Shown here in pieces: positions 33,122 to 44,065 of a stretch of DNA of 64,000 bases. Position 1 is the first letter of the stretch, and each line of letters starts with the position of its first letter. The stretch comes from Phymatolithon calcareum. Taxonomy: Eukaryota > Rhodophyta > Florideophyceae > Hapalidiales. The notes beneath the pieces were generated by a model. The model worked only from the letters and a program-made list of their open reading frames with translations, searched no databases and was not told the DNA's origin. A program made the translations under genes and the position numbers. Location of the stretch: assembly GCA_977006965.1 (NCBI GenBank), contig OZ345354.1, forward strand, positions 1,612,001 to 1,676,000, written 5' to 3'.

Positions 33122-33535
33122 TGTGGGGTGTTAAACGCACAAGTTGGCACACTGGCTGTGGTCGGGTTGTTCCTTGGCAAAAAGCCGAGGGCGCCGCTCC
33201 GCGGTGACCTTTATAGAAAAAGAATTGGATCAAGAATGACTTGGAAAGATTTGAAATGGATCAATGGAAGAATCTGGAAGCCGCGGAGCGGCTTCCTAGC
33301 CAGCCACAGGCGCGCTGTAATGCTTACAGTGTACGCACATGTAAGCTGTAAGCAGCGGTTCTAGACTTTGCCCTTGGTGATCCTTCATGGTGTAAGTACA
33401 CATCGAAACCTACGGTACTGTAATGACTGTAATGCTATCTGTAACGGCTTGCTGTAAATGCAAGCTGTAATGACAATTTGAAGTGAGCTAGTCTTATAGG
33501 AAATGGAGGGTATGATTGTGGTGTTGGACGCGACA
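33122..33535. repeat. solo LTR of an unrelated family
   Basis: 414 bp that begin TGTGGGGTGTTAAAC and end GGACGCGACA, inserted in the protease region of element C and flanked by CATTT on both sides (33117-33121, 33536-33540). The TG...CA ends and the 5-bp duplication are typical of a solo LTR. The sequence differs from the copia LTRs around it and has several CTGTAA/GTAATG repeats (33316-33475). No partner copy lies in this window. Confidence 0.7.
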
Positions 33536-34404
33536 CATTTCGACAGTTGAAGACATATCAGTATACGAGTAGAAAACTGAACGATGGAAAGTCATGTGCG
33601 ATGTGTTCCCAGAGTCGATGATCCAGGACTTAAACTTTTAGGAATGCCAGAACTGCGCACCATGGCCACCAGGTAGACAAAGTGGGAATCGGACATCACT
33701 CGAATGGGCTCCAACTCATCAGTGACAAATGCAGCTGGTTTTTCCTTCTTTCCATTTCGACGTTTGTAAACTCCAGCAGCCAGGTGCCGAAATTTGCTCC
33801 AACTCTTCATCACGTGACGTCCCGGTCAATGAAAATGGTCGCAGTAGTCACGAATTCGTTCTCCATCGCGTCTGGCAGTGAAAAGATCAACAGTCTCAGA
33901 TTAGATAATTGATGCTTCTTCGCGCACTGATATGCCTTTCTTGCAAAAGTCTGCTCTTTGCCAACTCAAGTGAAAATGATCGTCTTCATTGGCGAGCGCA
34001 TCCAGTGCACTGATCAAGCTGCCGTGGCGTTCCGGAAGACCGTGGAGCACAGCCATTTCCATTTACTTATCTTCCATGTCGACACCATTGACTTGAGGGT
34101 GGATACGAGTTGGCGAATACGGTTGGTATAGGGCAATACGTTCTCGTCCTCGAGCATTTTGGCGGTATGGAACTTGCGACGAGCGTCTAATTTGTTTAAA
34201 AGCGTATGGCGCTCGAAGATATTGAGTTCTGCTCGCCAAATTTCTTTAGCCATCTCGACATCCTGCACATGTTCGAGATGTTCGTCCGATAGTGAGAGGC
34301 CGACAATATCCTTTGCATTGTTTTCGTTTCGGCGCCAAGGTTTGAAATCGTCCGAGTCTCGTGTCGGTGGATAATCTTCGATGTATTCATCGAGTTCGCG
34401 AAAC

Positions 34405-34851
34405 TGTTGGTGGAAGGTTAGGGAATGGATGAGGAGAGTGGAAAAGTTTGGTTGAAAGAAAATAGTTGAGTAGAAGCTGAGAGAGATGAGAATGAGTTCC
34501 TTGGTTTATTGACTTGGCGGATCCCAGGTCAAGACTATATAGACCTGAGAACTCAATCAACTTGATCAAAAAACCGTAACTAACGACGGAGACACTCTAA
34601 CCCTAAACAAATTTGTCATAATATCATATGACACGTGTAACATGAAAAAAATCAAGAATCATCTACTGAGTGAGGGGAGTATGATTATCATACTCTTATC
34701 ATACTTTGACACGTGTCACTGCCAATCTTCTTGATTCAAAGTTCTGAGACACTTTGACTTTCGACTTGACACGTGTACACGTGTACCGAGATCATACCTT
34801 GATATTGAAGTGTGTTTGCGACTAGAGCTCCAACCAATCACACTTCCAACA
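34405..34851 (-). repeat. element D 3' LTR
   Basis: 447 bp bounded by TGTTGG/CCAACA ends. It directly abuts the GAAAC duplication on the left and the tract CTCCCCCTTGATC (polypurine tract, - strand) on the right. Confidence 0.9.
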
Positions 34852-37800
34852 CTCCCCCTTGATCGAGGCACACTACGCCACTTGCTTGCATACTCCCATC
34901 TCTTGAGTGAACTTGGCTGTCTTGATTCGATCGAGTGGCTTGGTTAGTGCATCAGCAACCATGGACTCAGTATTGCAGTACTTAATCGAGATCTTTCCTG
35001 TTGCAACAACATCACGAACGTAGTGATATTGGATGTCAATATGCTTGTTGCGTTGAGTGATGGCAGCGTTCCTCCCGGTTGCGATTACACTCTGACTGTC
35101 GGTATACAAAGTCATGAGAGTGGGCTTCTGGAGACCTTGGATATCTGCGATAAGTCTTGACAGCCAAACAGCTTCCTTGGCGGCGGCACAGGAAGCGATG
35201 TACTCCGCTTCACATGTTGACGTGGCGACGATAGTTTGTTTCTTCGAACGCCAGCTTATGGCTCCCCCTGCAAGAAGGAACACATAGCCACTTGTTGATC
35301 GCCTTGTCTCACGACATCCTGCCCAATCCGTGTCTGTGTACCCGATTGGCACCAAGCTCCCACTTGCACCGAACAGAATCCCATAGTCTCGAGTACCTGC
35401 AATGTACCGAAGAACGCGCTTAACACCCATCCAGTGACGCTTTAAGGGTTTCTCGCAAAACGAAGAAAGCTTGCCGACCGAGTCCGAGATGTCTGGGCGA
35501 GTGCCGACCATCAAGTACATCAGGCTTCCGATAGCTGGACGATACGGAACTTCGTCTCCAAGGGACTCGGTGATATCCACTTCCTCGATTGCGGTGTTCT
35601 TGTTGCTTGACTCCATTGGGGTAGGTGCAGGTTTCGAGTTCTCCATGCCGAAGCGTTCCAAGACCGACTGAGCGTAGACCGACTGCGAAAGATGAAGGGT
35701 CCGAAGAGTACGGTCCCGGCGAATCTCAAGCCCAAGGCATACACTTGCTTCATCAAGGTCCTTCATCTCGAACCGCTTGTTCAGCTCCCCCTTGATCCAT
35801 GAAATGGCAGAGGTGTCGTTTCCAGCAATCAGTAAGTCATCCACATACAGGGCGATGATCATGATGCTGTTTGACTTGTGCCGGACGTACAGACAAGGAT
35901 CGTTGGGGCTGCTTGAGAAGCCGAGCTCGTCGATGAGGAACTTGTCAATCTTGGCATGCCATTTTCGTGGAGCTTTCTTCAGGCCGTATAGTGCCTTCAA
36001 GAGCTTTCAAACAAGGTTGGGACGCTTGGGATCTCGAAATCCGGCCGGAACTTCCATGTAGATGTCTTCGTCAAGGTCACCATGCAGGAATGCTGCCACA
36101 ACATCCATTTGGTGGAGTTCCAGATTATGGACAGCAACTGTTGCAAGTAGGATACGAATCGCGGTGAATTTCACGACTGGGCATACGATTCACCGTAGTC
36201 CACCCCATGCACCTGTCGAAACCCTTTTGCCACAATTCGGACTTTTGGGCCTGTATCCTTGACTTTGAAGACATACTTACACGGTAGCACGTTCATGTCG
36301 GAGTTGCGCGGAACCAGTTTCCAGGTATTGTTACGGACGAGTGACGAATGTTCTTTCTCAATGGCCTTCGACCAGAAGTCGACATTATGATTTAAAGTCG
36401 CTTTCTTAAAGGTCTGAGGTATTTCATGAGAAGACAAACCGGATTCCGATGCGAGATTGACAGATTCGAAGGCAAGCATTGCAGTGTGCGGGGGAGCTCT
36501 CCAGAAGTCAGTGGGTGGTTTTGAGACCCGAGCTGACCTGCGCAGAATGGGTTTCGCGATCATCGGTGTAGTTACTTCAGATGCCGGTGGTGTTGTTGGT
36601 TGTTCTTCATCGTCCGCCTGCTGCCCTTCTTCGTTAGTCACATCGAGGTTCTTGTTGTTTTCCTCCGAAATGTCCTTAGCTTCAACCGTATCCTCACATG
36701 CTTGGACGACTCCGTCCTCTGGAATGTCAGCGGATACATCTGTTTCAGCCTCACCTAATCCACAATCCGATTCGTCGAAGGTCACATCCCTTGACACAAT
36801 CACCTTCTTGGAGCTTAGATCCCACAGCTTATATCCTTTGGACGAAGTCGCATATCCCAGCATAATGGCTTCACGAGTTCGAGAGTCGAGTTTCTTAACC
36901 TTCTTTTTCGGAATTACGTACCAACACTTTATGCCAAATACACGTAAGTGTCCCAAGTCTGGAGCGGCACCCATCCATATGTGATGGGGGTCGTGTTCGA
37001 ATGAAGTCCTCGTGACGTAACTCGATTGCGAACATACACAGCAGTAGCAAGTGCTTCAGCCCAGAACTTCTTCTCGATGCCTCTGTGATGAAGCATCGAG
37101 CGCACCAAGTTGAGAAGGGTGCGGTTCATGCGCTCAGCCACCCCATTCTGTTGTGGAGTATATGCTACTGTGAGTTGCTGATGTATACCGTGTTGTGCCA
37201 AATATGCCTTGAACTCGTTGGAAAGGTACTCGCCTCCGTTATCGGTCCTAATAGCCTTGAGCTTTGGTGCAGTCGAGAAGTCCTGAACGTTCAAATGCTT
37301 AAGCTTTCTCCCAGTATGGGTTTCAGCATACTTGTGGAACTTTCGAAAACACTCAAAGCTCTCCGACTTCCGTCGCATGGTGTATACCGTGGTCCACTTG
37401 GAGAGATCATCTATGAATGTGATGAAGTACTGCGATCCTCCAAGTGACGGAATGTCGATAGGACCTAAGAAGTCAGAATGTACGAGATCGAGAACGGCTT
37501 CAGAACGAGTAGTACTAGACTTTGGGATAGGAGCGCGATGGGATTTGCTGGCGAGACAGCCTTTGCATGGATGTTCTGAGATTGGATTGGGAGCTAGGTT
37601 CACACCTTTGACCACCCCATGACGTACCATATCAGAGATATGAGAGGGATGGACATGAGCGAGACGTTCATGCCAAAGCTGGAGCCTAGCAAGACAAGAA
37701 ACTTCGGTAACTTTATTGCCATCTGCAAGATCGAGTGAGTAGAGACTCCATCAAGCATACAAAGTCGGAATCAGACATGACACGAACAGGTTCCGACTCA

Positions 37801-38440
37801 TCAGTCAGAAATGCAGATGGTTTTGTTTGCTTTTCATTTCGACGTTTGTATCCTTCCGGAGCAAGGTGAGGGAATTTTGTCCAACACTTAACGCTCTTAT
37901 GTCCAGATCGATGGCAATGGTCGCAGTGATCACGAATGCGTTCTATATCGCGTCTGGCTGTGAACAGTGCGGCAGTCTCAGCTTTCATGGTTGATGCTTT
38001 GACTCTCATAGACATACGCTGCTCCTCTTGCAAAAGTCTGCTCTTGACAAACTCGAGCGAGAATGACTCATCCTCGTTGCCAGGAGCATCGAGTGCACTG
38101 ATTAAGCTATCGTACCGTTCCGGAAGTCCGTTAAGCACAGCCATCGCCGTTTCTTTGTCGTCGATATCAACACCCATTGACTTGAGGGTAGATGCGAGCT
38201 GGCGAATACGGTTCGTATAAGAAAGTATTTTCTCGTCGTCGAGCATTGCGGCGGTATAGAACTTGCGGCGAGCGGCCAGTTTGTTCAGTACACCAAAACT
38301 GGAATTTAGTGTCCCAGGTAAAATTCATTAGCAAAGGACTTTACAGTAATACTCGAAAAGAAGCTCGCGGGAAGTGAGCAGCAACATTTTACAAAAATTG
38401 ATGAAAGAACGCTGTAAATTTGTTTCACATTTTCTTTATT

Positions 38441-39988
38441 TCAATATTCAGGAACAAGGCCACAGTATTCCTCAGGGTGTTTTTCAACAATATCTTGCAA
38501 GTAATCGAACAGCTGCTCCTTTTTCCACGTTCCATCTGTATCTAGTGCAAGACCACAACGTATCATAGCCTTGCGTACAATCGGAATACCGTTTTCATCC
38601 TGCATGCTGTTCACCTTTTCCACGCATCGCACCGCGAGTTTCAAATAATATGTCTTACCAGGGTTGTTGAGTTTGCCGGAAGCACCTGGACCGGATGCCC
38701 AATCTCCCTCTTCCATGCGCTGCAATTTCTCTGCCTCCCATTCCTCTCGCCATACAGCTTTGATTTTTTGAATAACAAAAGAATCCAAAGGCTGACACAT
38801 ATGCGTGCTGTTCGGTGGAAGATACCGAATCTTAGTGTTGATAGAGTTCAATGATTCCACCTGTTGCGGCGTTTCATTGTGACCAGAGCAATTGTCCATG
38901 AACAAGGATCTCGTCCGACCAATAGGGTCACTTGAAATGGCTCGCGGTTCGTTTAACCACTGGTTGAAAACATTTTTGTCCATCCAACCCCTCGGCCCGG
39001 TTCTGTATGAAACACCGGGTACATTGTCAGGAACACCTAGTATGGGATAGTTTCGGTTCCTGTTGCGAAAAATCATAAATGGTGCTTCAATTTTGGCGTT
39101 CACTCCTCCACTGATACGCAAAACCATAGTCATACCTTCCCCGCCTGAGACAACGTCCGCATAGTTCACTTTCTTGCATCCATACACTCCAAGAGAGTAA
39201 TGGTCATCCATGTTAAAAATAAAGTGCGTCTCATCCATGTTCTCCACCATGTTCTCGTCCAGCACACCATCTGAAAATTCGCGCTCCAATTGGCCGAGAT
39301 GATGGGAAATCAACTTCTCGGTGTATATGTTATGGGCGTTGCACCGTTGCAAAGAGCCGGACTGCTTTCGTATGACGATGTTGCATCTGTTCATGAACGA
39401 TTGGATCCAGTTGTCCGTCACATGTGTAATGATTGGGCGATGAGTACGATCGTCAAGGTCGGTTGACACGAATGGAGATGTGGGGTCGGAGAGTGTACGG
39501 AGTGCAATATGTTTCAAAAGCCGTCTGCTTAACTGGACACCAGCAGCGCTCAGTCTTTCAAATTCTTCCAGTAGGACAGAGTGTAAATAGTCCACCCATG
39601 CATATCGCTTTCTTCCACGACCAGTTAAAGCTTTGATAGGCACACGTCTTTGCGAAACTCCAATGGAACGTCTTGATTGGATGAACATAGCCTTATCGTC
39701 TGGTGTGGTCAGTTTTTGAAGATAAGATTGGCGACTGTTCCACCAACGGATTGCTTTCTTCCGATTGGCTCCATATGACTTCATATCCGTTACTCGGAAG
39801 ATGGTTGGAAAGTGCTGCACAGTGCGAGCGCCAATTGCGTCATCACTTCCCGAGGTTTCGACCTCGTTAATCATCCATAGAATAACTGCCTTCCTTTGGG
39901 ACTTAGTTGAAACAACCTGAGTCCTCCGACAAGAAGATGGGTGATGATGATTGGTTGAGGGCGGTACATTGGTGGCAGAGTTGGACAT
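38441..39988 (-). CDS. pogo-like DDE transposase
   Basis: One open frame of 515 residues from the ATG at 39986-39988; an in-frame TTG 30 bp upstream is ignored. It cuts and pastes the surrounding element. The N-terminal region (residues about 30-210) is basic with helix-turn-helix text (QRKAVILWMINEVE; AIRWWNSRQSYLQKL) and a CENP-B-like second helix region. The DDE_1 catalytic core shows the first acidic residue in ENMDETHF (about 272-279), the second in LFMDNCSGHNE and the third in CQPLDSFVIQKIK, giving the D-D-D arrangement of pogo/Tigger. No stop or frameshift is present, so the gene could still be active. Inverted ends and TA duplication fit. The high integrity contrasts with the decayed copia host. 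Confidence 0.87.
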   Translation of the reverse strand: MSNSATNVPPSTNHHHPSSCRRTQVVSTKSQRKAVILWMINEVETSGSDDAIGARTVQHFPTIFRVTDMKSYGANRKKAIRWWNSRQSYLQKLTTPDDKAMFIQSRRSIGVSQRRVPIKALTGRGRKRYAWVDYLHSVLLEEFERLSAAGVQLSRRLLKHIALRTLSDPTSPFVSTDLDDRTHRPIITHVTDNWIQSFMNRCNIVIRKQSGSLQRCNAHNIYTEKLISHHLGQLEREFSDGVLDENMVENMDETHFIFNMDDHYSLGVYGCKKVNYADVVSGGEGMTMVLRISGGVNAKIEAPFMIFRNRNRNYPILGVPDNVPGVSYRTGPRGWMDKNVFNQWLNEPRAISSDPIGRTRSLFMDNCSGHNETPQQVESLNSINTKIRYLPPNSTHMCQPLDSFVIQKIKAVWREEWEAEKLQRMEEGDWASGPGASGKLNNPGKTYYLKLAVRCVEKVNSMQDENGIPIVRKAMIRCGLALDTDGTWKKEQLFDYLQDIVEKHPEEYCGLVPEY

Positions 39989-40524
39989 TCTCGGTCTCAA
40001 ACGAGCGGCGCTTTGCAAGATCGAGAGTATGGTGGAATGGTTGAGTGGGGCTATCTGCGACTCTCGGAAGAGATTTAGTCCTTATATGCTTTACTCATGC
40101 ATAAGCGCAACAAGGCTTAACTAATGCATATTGATACATTCTATATGGAAAGTATATGAAAGTCAATATCATCCAATGATTCTGCACCATCATTTCTAAA
40201 CACAACAAGCTGCCTCTGGTGCTTCGAGGAGCAGCGCCGTTGGTCAATAGCATTACTGTAAACGGGGCCTGTTTCGTGAAACGTTTTTTGTCATGACGCG
40301 TTATCTTAAGAGCCAGCTTTCAGGAAGTCAGCATCTTCAAATTCTATCATTAGCGCCATTTTGTGTGTAAATTAAGAAAAAATTAGAAAAGGAAGGTTTT
40401 AGACGTAAGCTATCCATCTGGCGACATTTTCAATGAGTGGCGTTTACCTGCGCTGACGCAATGTGACTGAGCATTTCCCGAACAACCCTCTTTGGATCTC
40501 GCGTATAGGACAAATTAATGTCTG

Positions 40525-40605
40525 TTTCGCCCCTGCCTAGAAGATTGAACCCGAGACCTCATGACACATCACTGCGCACAGATAACCGACTATCCAGATT
40601 CCCGG
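40525..40605 (-). repeat. tRNA-derived SINE-like segment
   Basis: On the - strand the text TAGTCGGTTATCTGTGCGC, a short arm and GGTCTCGGGTTCAATCTTC resemble A-box and B-box regions of a tRNA (B-box consensus GGTTCRANNCC), followed by GGCAGGGGCGAAACAG. It does not fold into a proper cloverleaf by eye and lies inside the pogo element, so a SINE fragment is more likely than a tRNA gene. Confidence 0.4.
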
Positions 40606-41194
40606 AATTTATGTGAGTCCATTCGGCTACCTTGTTTCAATGGGAGTTATGTTTCGTATATAAACTAAAGTGCTTCCAAGTAGATAATCTTGCAGCTTCT
40701 GTAAGATCTAACGTATTTTGGAGGAGGAGCCTATTGAAAGTTTCAGAGACAATTTTAATTTTGTAGGCGATATTTTTATTTATTTGGAAAAGTTCTCAGA
40801 GCTCATGGAGTATTACAACCCCTATAGGACCCCTCGCACAACTTACGATATGGTTATTCTTACAGTGCCGACCCTGGGACACTAAATTCCATTTTTGGTG
40901 TAGTGTATGTCGTTCAAAGATATTCAGAATCGACTGCCACACTTCCTTGGCCGTATTCACATCTTGCACATGCTCGAGATGTTCATCCGAGAGAGAAAGT
41001 CCGATAATAGCCTTTGCCTTGTCGTCACTACTACGCGAGAGAGTGAAATCGTCCGAGTCCCGTGCTGGTGGATCGTCCTCAATGTGTTCATTAAGTTCGC
41101 GGAATGATAGTACTAGCTGAATTTTCTGTTTCCAAGCATGGAAATTGGTCTCATTGAGTTTCTCGACCTTCAGCGTTCCTTGCGAGTTGTCCAT

Positions 41195-41766
41195 TTTAGG
41201 GAGTGTGGGTCTTCTATTCTTGTCGAAAATCCGTTCGGGGAGTCCACTGCGAGTCAACCGAAGTTAACTATCGAGGCAATCTGTCCCGTATAAGAAATTC
41301 CTTCTAGTCAATGTGACCCGGACCTTGATCGGGGGATGGCTCAATGGCCGTATACCTCTTGTGGCGTTTTGGTACACCAGAACCTGCAGCCGGCAACACG
41401 CACTGCAAGACGCTTTGTGGTATGCTGAGGTGGGCCCGACAAGAAAACCGAGGGTAATCAAGCAAGGAGACACAACAGAGACCCTTTTGGTGTTTTGGTA
41501 CACCTGAACCTGCAGCCGGCAACGCGCACTGCAAGAAGCTATAACACTTTCTGAACGGGCCTCACTCAAAAACCAGAGGTAATTGAACAAGGAACCGAAC
41601 AGGAAGCTCGTGAACAATGACAGACAAGTCCCCTGGAGCGGGCCTTGCGAGAAAACCAGAGGTAATCAAGCAAGGATGCGCAACCAGGAGAAGATCGGGG
41701 GCGAAGGATGAGCCGACGATGATGATGAAGCGCGGTGGTGATCAAGCGCTGACTGGGCCCATAACC
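41195..41766 (-). other. element D leader with tandem repeats and primer site
   Basis: The leader has two degenerate copies of a roughly 120-bp unit containing GGTGTACCAAAA(C) and CCTGCAGCCGGCAAC-type text (- strand GTTGCCGGCTGCAGG; about 41360-41410 and 41490-41540). The primer site TTATGGGCCCAGTCA (- strand) is at 41752-41766, next to the LTR. Confidence 0.7.
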
Positions 41767-42211
41767 TGTTGGTGGAAGGTTAGGGAATGGATGAGGAGAG
41801 TGGAAAAGTTTGGTTGAAAGAAAAGGGTTGAGTAGAAGCTGAGATGGGTGAGAATGTGTTCCTTGGTTTTTTCACTTGGCGGATCTCAGGTCGAGCATAT
41901 ATAGACCTGAAAATTCGACTGGACTTGATCAAAACCCTAATTTACGACGGAGACACACAAACCCTAAACAAATTTGTCATAATATCATATGACACGTGTA
42001 ACAGGAAAAAATCAAAAATTATCTACTGAGTGATGGGAGTATGATTATCATTCTCTTATCATACTTTGACACTTGTCACCGCAAATCTTCTTGATTCAAA
42101 GTTCTGAGACACTTTGACTTTCGACTTGACACGTGTACACGTGTACCGAGATCATACCTTGATATTGAAGTGTGTTTGCGACTAGAACTCCATGCAGTCA
42201 CACTTCCAACA
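41767..42211 (-). repeat. element D 5' LTR
   Basis: 445 bp paired with the LTR at 34405-34851. It borders the second GAAAC copy on the right and the primer site on the left. Confidence 0.9.
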
Positions 42212-42216
42212 GAAAC

Positions 42217-43279
42217 GATAGTACTTGCTGAAGATTCTCTTCCGATCGTGGAAATTGGTCTTATTAAGCTTTTTGACCTTCAGTATTCCTTCGAATTGTC
42301 CATATTGGATCTTTGGTGTCTTGAAAATCCTGTCGAAGATTTTGGTCGGGGTGTCCACTGCGAGTTAACATAAGGTAAACTGTCAAGGCAATCTATCCCG
42401 TATAAGAAATTCGATTCGAGTCCATGTCACCCGGACCTTGAGGGGAGAGGGGTTGTTCGAGGAGAGAAAAGTCGTACGACACCCTATACCAGCGTGCCCC
42501 AGTGATGACTTGCCAAAGGGTTGTGCAGCACGGTGGTAGTAATTAAGTACGGAGACGCAAGAAGGTGTGCTCCGAAGAACCAGTCGTAATACCAGAACAG
42601 ATCACAATCGCAGCAAACACCCTAGAAAGGTGTATTTCTAGAGCGTGAATGTTGAAACACGAGTCAGGCTGACAAGGTCGTCGGAAGCGGGCCTATCAAA
42701 AATCAATGATCAATGGGAAGGATGCCCAAGCAGAACGACTAAGGTGATGATGACAGAGACAGATCGAGAGTGAACGAGAGCCCCCGAGATGATAATGATG
42801 ATGCGGGGTTGATGCGATGAGTTGAATGGGCGCATAATCTGATGGTGGAACGTTAGAGATGAGATGGGGAGAGTGAAAAAGTTTGGTTGGTGCGAATTGA
42901 TTCAGTAGAAGATGAGTTAGGTGAGAATGAGTTCCTCGCTTTATTGACTTGGCGGACCGCAGGTCTGGGTTATATAGCCCTGAGAATTTGACCAGACATG
43001 GTAAAAACCTTAGTTGACAACGGACATGCACAAACCCTAATGAATAGGTCATAATAACATATAACACTTGTAACTAACAAAAAATTAAGAATTTTCAACC
43101 AAGTGCGGGGATATGCTTTATCATAATCTTATCACGTGACACGTGTAAAATCCAATTTTCTCCTCTCCGATTTCTGAGACCACTCCACTTGTCGAACACG
43201 TTTACACGTGTACAAAGATCAAACATTCATACGGAAGTGTACTGCAATTTGAGCTCCAAGCAATCGCATTTCCATTACA
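42217..43279 (-). pseudogene. element C: gag start, leader and 5' LTR
   Basis: Continuation of element C beyond D. The start of gag (ATG at 42301-42303, then text like CQLEGILKVKKL in shifted form) runs to the leader (42304-42825). A decayed primer site (TGGGCGCATAATCT, about 42827-42840) and the 5' LTR (about 42840-43279) follow. The LTR keeps the CTTTATTGACTTGGCGGACC and GGTTATATAGCCCTG zone but its ends have drifted (TGATGG...CCATTACA). Confidence 0.75.
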
Positions 43280-43859
43280 AATCTCATGGACCGGGCTTTA
43301 CGAGAAACAAGAGGTAATCAGAAAGGATGCGCAACCAGGTGGATCCGGATGAGGAGATCGGGGGCGAAGGAGGAGCCCCGGAGATGATGATGATGACACG
43401 CGATAGAGATGGAGCGCAGACTGGGCCTATAATCTGTTGAAGAAGGAAAAGTTTCCTTTAAAAAGAGAGACTCACAGGGCACCGAGACGCAAGGCACTCC
43501 TTTCGTAGGAGAAGTTGAGTTGGTTGAGATTGAGTCCCTCGGTTTACGGACTTGAAGGACTTCAAGTGTAGGATATATAGACCTGAGAATCCGACCAGAC
43601 TTGATAAAAACCGTAAATGACGACCGAGACATAGTAAACCTAAACATATTTATCGCAATATCTTGTGACACGTGTAACTCGAAAAAATTAAAAAGTATCT
43701 AATGAGCGCGAGGAGTGTCACAGTCTTATTATACTTCGACACTTGTCACCACCAATCTTAATGAAACCAAGGTCCAAGACTCTTAATCTTCCGATTTGAC
43801 ACGTGGACACGTCTATCGAGATCACACCTTTACATTGAAGCGTGTTGCGACTAGAGCTC
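43280..43859 (-). repeat. older copia leader and truncated LTR
   Basis: A leader remnant (43280-43430; GAGGAGATCGGGGGCGAAGGAGGAGCCCCGGAG-like text) and a primer-site remnant TGGGCCTATAATC are followed by an LTR (43435 to about 43859). The LTR breaks off at GCGACTAGAGCTCT, before its outer end. Element C therefore inserted into the leader of yet another copia copy. Confidence 0.7.
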
Positions 43860-44065
43860 TGTCCGTCTGATGACTCTGGCATTAGGATGGGTGAAGACTG
43901 ACTAGCTATGTATACCAAGGGGGACTGAAGAGTGTCAGATGAGCTAGTCTAAGTGATAGAATGAGTACATCCAAGGTCGGGAGCTAGCCTGTATAATTTG
44001 TCACGTGTTATTCGCATATCGCGAGTTAGATGCTGATACGTACTCGTAGTCGGGCTGTAGGAGTT

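Larger units (their letters stand above)
30961..34404 (-). pseudogene. element C: old Ty1/copia element, 3' portion, truncated
   Basis: Reading leftward on the - strand: Gag core (34390-34014), CCHC region, protease and GAG-pre-integrase region, then integrase (32260-31620, with RTDNGGEHLSNEF and TPQQDGVAERMN) and the first part of reverse transcriptase (MNVLPYKYIFKVK at about 31005-30967). Sequence homologous to the family stops at about 30960, so most of the RT, the RNase H and the 3' LTR are lost. Many frameshifts and stops are present. Two LTR-like insertions (32321-32765, 33122-33535) interrupt it, and element D splits its gag at 34405. The 5' part continues at 42217. This is the most diverged copia copy here apart from the 44-kb fragment. 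Confidence 0.85.
38291..40900 (-). mobile_element. pogo/Tigger-type DNA transposon
   Basis: 2610 bp with terminal inverted repeats of about 28 bp: CACCAAAA(C/A)TGGAATTTAGTGTCCCAGG at 38291-38318 and inverted at 40873-40900. It is flanked by TA on both sides (38289-38290, 40901-40902), the target used by the Tc1/mariner-pogo superfamily. Removing it rejoins the Gag frame of element D around LLNK/ERHTL. The single gene lies close to the left end; about 900 bp beyond it are non-coding and hold a tRNA-like segment (40525-40605). Confidence 0.88.
34873..41194 (-). pseudogene. element D gag-pol, broken
   Basis: Reading from 41194 leftward: Gag N-terminus (MDNSQGTLKVEK...) until the transposon at 40900, continuing at 38289 with the Gag core and zinc knuckle C-D-H-C-H-R-S-G-H-K-S-V-K-C (about 37915-37880). 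Then there is a direct jump near 37748 that removes about 365 bp coding the protease and the start of the pre-integrase domain. Integrase (37630-36929), hinge and RT start (36974-36171), and RT-RNase H (36000-34873, with YVDD) follow. Frame breaks lie near 36960 and 36180, and a Cys codon became a stop at about 36003. The protein cannot be made as a whole. Confidence 0.85.
34405..42211 (-). mobile_element. element D: Ty1/copia element nested in C
   Basis: 7807 bp on the - strand, with LTRs at 34405-34851 (3') and 41767-42211 (5'). The target duplication GAAAC (34400-34404 and 42212-42216) lies in the gag of element C. The order is LTR, primer site (41752-41766), leader, gag from the ATG at 41194, pol, polypurine tract next to 34852, LTR. 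A pogo-type transposon (38291-40900) sits in its gag. LTRs share specific text (TGTTGGTGGAAGGTTAGGG...), confirming that they are a pair. Confidence 0.9.

Noticed and set aside
40525-40605. Functional tRNA gene
   Set aside because: The arms do not form a cloverleaf by eye and no acceptor stem is evident; a SINE-like fragment fits better.
41264-41617. Leader frames with repeated L-P-A-A-G-S-G-V-P-K text as genes
   Set aside because: The repetition comes from tandem DNA units. Without evidence of constraint I report them only as a finding, not as coding sequences.
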